A stretch of 45,817 bases of DNA, taken from Clostridia bacterium. Its GTDB lineage: Bacteria; Bacillota; Clostridia; Oscillospirales; Acutalibacteraceae. The notes under the pieces were generated by a model, which did not search any database, was not told where the DNA came from, and saw nothing but the letters and a program-made list of their open reading frames with translations. Below are positions 43,035-45,817 of this stretch, piece after piece; within the stretch, counting starts at the first letter, position 1, and every line of letters begins with the position of its first letter. A program made the translations under genes and the position numbers. The DNA lies in NCBI GenBank assembly GCA_017435865.1, contig JAFSEF010000090.1, forward strand, positions 1-45,817, read 5' to 3'.

Positions 43035-43063
43035 ATTATATCATGCCAATATCGCAAAAACAA
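43035..43063 (-). promoter_or_regulatory. Promoter of the six-gene fucosidase operon
   Basis: On the minus strand -35 TTGTTT (43058-43063) and -10 TATAAT (43035-43040, extended TGATATAAT) have a 17-bp spacer. The leader is about 55 nt. Confidence 0.65.
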
Positions 43064-43112
43064 TAATAATATAAGCCGCTACCATTCATTTGAATTTTTT
43101 TTCATTTACCTC

Positions 43113-43141
43113 TTGATTTTGCAAAAGAATTAGTATATAAT
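43113..43141 (+). promoter_or_regulatory. Promoter of tRNA-Pro
   Basis: The -35 TTGATT (43113-43118) and -10 TATAAT (43136-43141) have a 17-bp spacer, 18 bp before the mature tRNA 5' end. Confidence 0.75.
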
Positions 43142-43159
43142 ACTGCTACATTTGAATAT

Positions 43160-43236
43160 CGGGGTGTGGCGAAGTTTGGTATCGCGCTTGGTTCGGGACC
43201 AAGAGGCCATGGGTTCAAGTCCCGTCACTCCGACCA
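43160..43236 (+). tRNA. tRNA-Pro (anticodon CGG)
   Basis: A complete 77-nt cloverleaf. The acceptor arm CGGGGTG (43160-43166) pairs with CACTCCG (43226-43232), with discriminator A and encoded CCA (43234-43236). The anticodon arm CTTGG / CCAAG flanks the loop TTCGGGA with CGG at 43194-43196. The T-loop GGTTCAAGT is normal. It has its own promoter and terminator. Confidence 0.95.
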
Positions 43237-43277
43237 AAAAAAGCACATCGCCCCTTGTGGTCGGTGTGCTTTTTTTT
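43237..43277 (+). terminator. Terminator of tRNA-Pro
   Basis: AAAAAAGCACA (43237-43247) pairs with TGTGCTTTTTT (43265-43275), with a 17-nt loop and an eight-T run. Confidence 0.85.
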
Positions 43278-43290
43278 GATTCTGATTGTT

Positions 43291-43548
43291 GGATTTTGCC
43301 CCATGGCCTTTTGCAGGACCGAAGTAACTGTGAGGGACCAGGCATCGTCGCCGAAGCGCATCCGGTGGACGATGAAGCGAGGCGAGGATGTCGCAGCGGT
43401 CGAAATTCTGTGAGTGTAAGCGAGCAAAGAATTTCGGGCACCGCAAGTGGTAGCCATGGGTTCAAGGTCTCGGCTGCCGTCTCGGTCGGTGCTTCTGTGC
43501 TATGCACAGAGGTGTCCACCGGACACCCGCACCCCGTCACTCCGACCA
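43291..43548 (+). other. GC-rich structured element carrying duplicated tRNA-Pro pieces
   Basis: Directly after the tRNA terminator lies about 260 bp of GC-rich sequence with no credible gene. It repeats two pieces of tRNA-Pro exactly: GCCATGGGTTCAAG (43453-43466, as at 43206-43219) and CCCGTCACTCCGACCA (43533-43548, as at 43221-43236). In the tRNA these pieces are 1 nt apart; here a 66-nt insert separates them. GGGACCA (43334-43340) may be a third piece. Strong stems are visible: CATCGTC 43343 / GACGATG 43368; CGAAATTCT 43401 / AGAATTTCG 43428; TCTGTGC 43494 / GCACAGA 43504; GGTGTCC 43511 / GGACACC 43521; and a closing CCCATGGC 43300 / GCCATGGG 43453. It could be an attachment-site scar, a palindromic repeat element or a structured RNA. 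Confidence 0.6.
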
Positions 43549-43558
43549 TATTGAGTAT

Positions 43559-43732
43559 TCATAAGGGATTTGACCTGTGAGGCTCAATTTTTTTGCTTAA
43601 ATCGGGATATATGGGAGTCGGCTCCCACTTTTCACGCTCAGATTCAGTAGAATATCCGTAGCGTATGGTGAAGCTCTTATCCGCAATCACAGCGATTTTA
43701 TAAAGGTCACCGTCACGTATTCTGTGCCCCAT
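43559..43732 (-). CDS. Small conserved-looking protein, 57 aa
   Basis: The start ATG 43732 sits seven bases after a perfect AGGAGG, which makes this short gene credible. The product starts MGHRIRDGDLYKIAVIADKS and is soluble and charged, with YPDLSKKIEP near the end. No family is recognised. A small hairpin GCAGG / CCTGC lies just before the ribosome site. No terminator is seen before the structured tRNA-derived element, so its mRNA may run antisense through that element. Confidence 0.6.
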   Translation of the reverse strand: MGHRIRDGDLYKIAVIADKSFTIRYGYSTESEREKWEPTPIYPDLSKKIEPHRSNPL

Positions 43733-43956
43733 TTGTGCACCTCCTATGCAGGTAAAAAGCCTGCTTGAATCTTTGATGACATTATTATAAATTATTTTTT
43801 TGTTTGCGGGGTAACTTTTTTTGAGGGGCAAAAAGTATAGTATTTTTACAAAAGCGGAATTTATTTTTATAATTTAGAATTAACAACTTTTTATAATTTT
43901 TATTAATTTTTGTTTTCATCCATAATCAAAACCTCTCTAAGAAATTTGTGTTTTAC
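43733..43956. other. AT-rich gap upstream of the atp operon
   Basis: A very AT-rich stretch (about 80 percent by eye) holding the leader of the small minus-strand gene and nothing else I can name. Confidence 0.4.
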
Positions 43957-43985
43957 TTGAAAATACGATAATAAAGTAATATAAT
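43957..43985 (+). promoter_or_regulatory. Promoter of the ATP synthase operon
   Basis: The -35 TTGAAA (43957-43962) and -10 TATAAT (43980-43985) have a 17-bp spacer, 33 nt before the first gene. Confidence 0.7.
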
Positions 43986-44017
43986 AAAAAATGAAGTAGG
44001 ATCAAGAAGGTGAACTT

Positions 44018-44344
44018 ATGATTTCGAATATTATCGGTGCGGTTGTTGTGGCGGTAGTCGGTGTAGGTGTGGCATTCGTAAATTACCTCATATCGAAAAC
44101 TGTTCTCGCAAAAATCCCTGATAAATATTCTGCTACAACGGTGTTGCGGCAGATAGTACAGATAGCATTTCTTGTTATTGTATATTTTATCAGTAAAAAA
44201 ACGAACTACGACCCGATGTATCTTTTAGTTGGTGCTGTTTTGGGTATAACAGTACCGATGTTTATTTTTACTAAGAAGCTTCTCACCCTTAATGAAACTC
44301 TTCGCAGTAAAGAAAAGAGAAAGGAGGAAGAAGTAGATGGGTGA
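44018..44344 (+). CDS. Small membrane protein at the head of the atp operon (AtpI-like)
   Basis: A 108-residue protein with three hydrophobic helices (about 5-25, 47-60 and 68-85) and a charged tail RSKEKRKEEEVDG. Its place and topology match AtpI or its analogues, which help assemble the c-ring or carry magnesium. Sequence identity to AtpI is not obvious by eye. AGAAGGTG precedes ATG 44018. It overlaps atpB by 8 nt. Confidence 0.65.
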   Translation: MISNIIGAVVVAVVGVGVAFVNYLISKTVLAKIPDKYSATTVLRQIVQIAFLVIVYFISKKTNYDPMYLLVGAVLGITVPMFIFTKKLLTLNETLRSKEKRKEEEVDG

Positions 44345-45005
44345 AAAATCCGAAGTGCTTTTCAAAATTTTTGGTTTTCTCGACGTTACAGGAGAGGTCG
44401 TAACTATGTGGATTATTCTTGCGGTTATTACAGTTCTTTCTCTTGTCGTAAAGAAAAATCTCAAGGAACGCCCGGGTAAATTTCAGAACATTATTGAAAC
44501 CGGTGTTGAGTATCTTGATAATTTCTTTTCAGATACTCTCGGCAAGATAAAAGCAAGAAAATACTTTACATTTTTATCATCGCTTTTTATCTTTATCATT
44601 TTCTCGAACTATTCAGGACTTATTCCGGGAGTAGGTCTTACAGAATATGTCAAAGCACCTACGGCGAGTCTTTCCGTAACTTTGGGTCTTGGTATCGTTA
44701 CATTTGTGTTCCTCCAGATTTCGGGTATAAAACACAATACCAAGCATTATTTTAAACGTTTTGTATCACCGATGTTCTTTATGCTTCCTCTGATGATCCT
44801 TGATGAAATAATCAAGCCTGCATCTCTGGCATTAAGGCTTTATGGTAACATTTTCGGCGAAGAAACGGTGACCGAGGAGCTTTATCACATTCTCCCCATA
44901 GGCGCGCCTGTTGTAATGATGGTGCTTTCACTTCTGTTTTGCGCCTTACAGGCAATCGTATTCACAATGCTTGTATCAATCTATTTGGATGAAGTTACAG
45001 AATAA
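44337..45005 (+). CDS. atpB: ATP synthase F0 subunit a
   Basis: The proton (or sodium) channel subunit of F-type ATP synthase. The 222-residue product has five to six helices. The essential arginine is Arg167 in SLALRLYGNIFGEE, and the last helix carries QAIVFTMLVSIYL. GGAGGAAG at the end of the previous gene supports ATG 44337. It lies 43 nt before atpE. Confidence 0.95.
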   Translation: MGEKSEVLFKIFGFLDVTGEVVTMWIILAVITVLSLVVKKNLKERPGKFQNIIETGVEYLDNFFSDTLGKIKARKYFTFLSSLFIFIIFSNYSGLIPGVGLTEYVKAPTASLSVTLGLGIVTFVFLQISGIKHNTKHYFKRFVSPMFFMLPLMILDEIIKPASLALRLYGNIFGEETVTEELYHILPIGAPVVMMVLSLLFCALQAIVFTMLVSIYLDEVTE

Positions 45006-45048
45006 TATTTAAAAAATAATAAATTTTCAACTAAAGGAGTATTTAAAA

Positions 45049-45282
45049 ATGACAAATTCAGCTATTATCGCAATCGCAGCAGCAATCGCAATCGCAATCA
45101 GTACACTCGGACCTGCTATCGGTCAGGGTATGACAGCCAAAGCAGCTATGGAAAGTATTGCCCGTCAGCCTGATTCCGCAAAAGATATCCGTTCAACACT
45201 TATCATTTCTCTTGCACTCATGGAAGCTCTTACAATTTACGGACTTCTTATTGCATTTATGCTCGTTTCGAAAATTGCCTAA
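45049..45282 (+). CDS. atpE: ATP synthase F0 subunit c
   Basis: A 77-residue two-helix ring subunit. The loop ARQPDSAKD joins the helices, helix 1 has the glycine stretch GPAIGQG and helix 2 carries the ion-binding Glu59 (LMEALTIYG). Gln26 is present, as in sodium-type rings, but the usual Ser/Thr after the Glu (EST) is Ala-Leu, so proton use seems more likely. AAAGGAG precedes the ATG. Confidence 0.96.
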   Translation: MTNSAIIAIAAAIAIAISTLGPAIGQGMTAKAAMESIARQPDSAKDIRSTLIISLALMEALTIYGLLIAFMLVSKIA

Positions 45283-45316
45283 GACAGTTTTATAATGTTA
45301 TCTAAGGAGTAATCTT

Positions 45317-45742
45317 ATGAATATACAGATTTCCGTTGTAGTCTGGACTGTGATCTGTTTTTTGCTTCTTATGCTGATATTGAAAAATCTTCTTTTTAAA
45401 CCTGTGCTAAGAATGCTTGACAACAGAAAAGAAAAAATTGAAGGTGCAAGGGAAAAGAAGGCTGAAATCGAAAGGATTACTGCCGAAAATGAAGAATACA
45501 TTCAAAAGCAGAGAGAGTATGATATGGAGGTCCATGAAAAAAAAGCCAAAGAACAAGCACAAAAAATACAGGCTGAAGGAAAAAAAGAAATTGAAGCTGC
45601 TCAAAGAAAAAGTCTTGATGAAATCAAGGCATACAGAGAGAGCATTATTGATGAATATGAAGATATTGTCAAATCTGTAGCACCTGAAATGGAAACTGCA
45701 GCAGCAATATTTGCCAAGAATATAATTATGCACAGGGTATGA
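45317..45742 (+). CDS. atpF: ATP synthase F0 subunit b (short)
   Basis: A peripheral stalk subunit. It has an N-terminal membrane helix (VVVWTVICFLLLMLILKNLL), then FKPVLRMLDNRKEKI and a long charged coiled coil. At 141 residues it is shorter than the usual 160-170, having lost part of the C-terminal delta-binding region. AAGGAG precedes ATG 45317. Another b-like start follows 4 nt after the stop, which may explain the shortness. Confidence 0.92.
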   Translation: MNIQISVVVWTVICFLLLMLILKNLLFKPVLRMLDNRKEKIEGAREKKAEIERITAENEEYIQKQREYDMEVHEKKAKEQAQKIQAEGKKEIEAAQRKSLDEIKAYRESIIDEYEDIVKSVAPEMETAAAIFAKNIIMHRV

Positions 45743-45746
45743 CGTT

Positions 45747-45817
45747 ATGGAAATACAATATGTGATTATAAACTTTATAATTCTTGCAATTATACTGTTT
45801 TTGTTCGGAAGGAAAAA
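45747..45817 (+). CDS. Start of a second b-like or b-delta fusion subunit (partial)
   Basis: A gene truncated by the window edge. Only 23 residues are visible, beginning MEIQYVIINFIILAIILFLF and followed by GRK. A single N-terminal membrane helix then a basic stretch is the pattern of b-type subunits. Its place, 4 nt after atpF and before the expected atpH/atpA, suggests a b' subunit or a b-delta fusion. This cannot be settled without the rest of the gene. Confidence 0.55.
   Translation, partial: MEIQYVIINFIILAIILFLFGRK

Noticed and set aside
43152-43580. 142-residue plus-strand frame over tRNA-Pro and the structured element
   Set aside because: It begins inside the tRNA and crosses its terminator; the region is RNA-like palindromic sequence, not coding.

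Overview
The window looks like chromosome of an anaerobic, spore-forming Firmicute of the class Clostridia, most likely a gut or rumen member of the Oscillospirales. The evidence is a Spo0A master regulator, a secreted dockerin protein, an F-type ATP synthase operon, strong AGGAGG-type ribosome binding sites, consensus sigma-A promoters with 17-bp spacers, and much carbohydrate chemistry. No phage genes, transposases, CRISPR arrays or rRNA genes were seen. Residue positions and family calls were read by eye and no database was searched.

Layout. 1-330: a complete type I toxin-antitoxin locus, made of a 34-residue hydrophobic toxin too short for ordinary ORF calling and a convergent antisense RNA. 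450-640: an inverted pair of REP-like repeats. 801-6674: spo0A (-), a Gfo/Idh/MocA oxidoreductase (+), uppP (-) and a 943-residue secreted dockerin protein (-). 7108-12884: xanthine phosphoribosyltransferase followed by a BMP-type nucleoside ABC transporter. 12943-15649 (-): a lysoplasmalogenase-like membrane protein, a deoxyhypusine-synthase-like protein and a PfkB/HldE-like kinase. 15782-18709: an operon of three hydrolases. 18753-21725 (-): a GPH-type sugar symporter with an unusual 300-residue tail, then an ADP-ribose pyrophosphatase.

21908-30651 (+) is the most interesting stretch. Seven tightly packed genes encode an unknown protein, an SDR, a 'glutaminase-like' DUF4964/4965/1793 protein, a xylose-isomerase-like TIM barrel with an apparent metal site, a Gfo/Idh/MocA oxidoreductase, a fusion of a GNAT acetyltransferase to a Gfo/Idh/MocA domain lacking the usual catalytic lysine, and an alkaline-phosphatase-superfamily enzyme with a LamG-like tail. 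None has a signal peptide. I infer an intracellular redox (oxidation-elimination) system for an unusual glycoside, with the divergent symporter as the probable importer. 31195-34382 adds a domain-swapped GH3 glycosidase and NudC. 34474-36138 encodes a secreted LCAT-like alpha/beta hydrolase with Cys in place of the nucleophile Ser.

36184-42972 (-) is a six-gene operon (two MDR dehydrogenases, a UxaB-like reductase, a UxaA-like dehydratase, an amidohydrolase and a GH29 fucosidase). It fits oxidative breakdown of L-fucose or a related sugar better than classic uronate catabolism. 43113-43548 holds tRNA-Pro(CGG) and, just after it, a GC-rich structured element carrying two diverged pieces of the same tRNA. 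A 57-residue protein gene follows on the minus strand. The window ends in an AT-richer atp operon (AtpI-like, a, c, b, and the start of another b-like protein) that runs off the edge.
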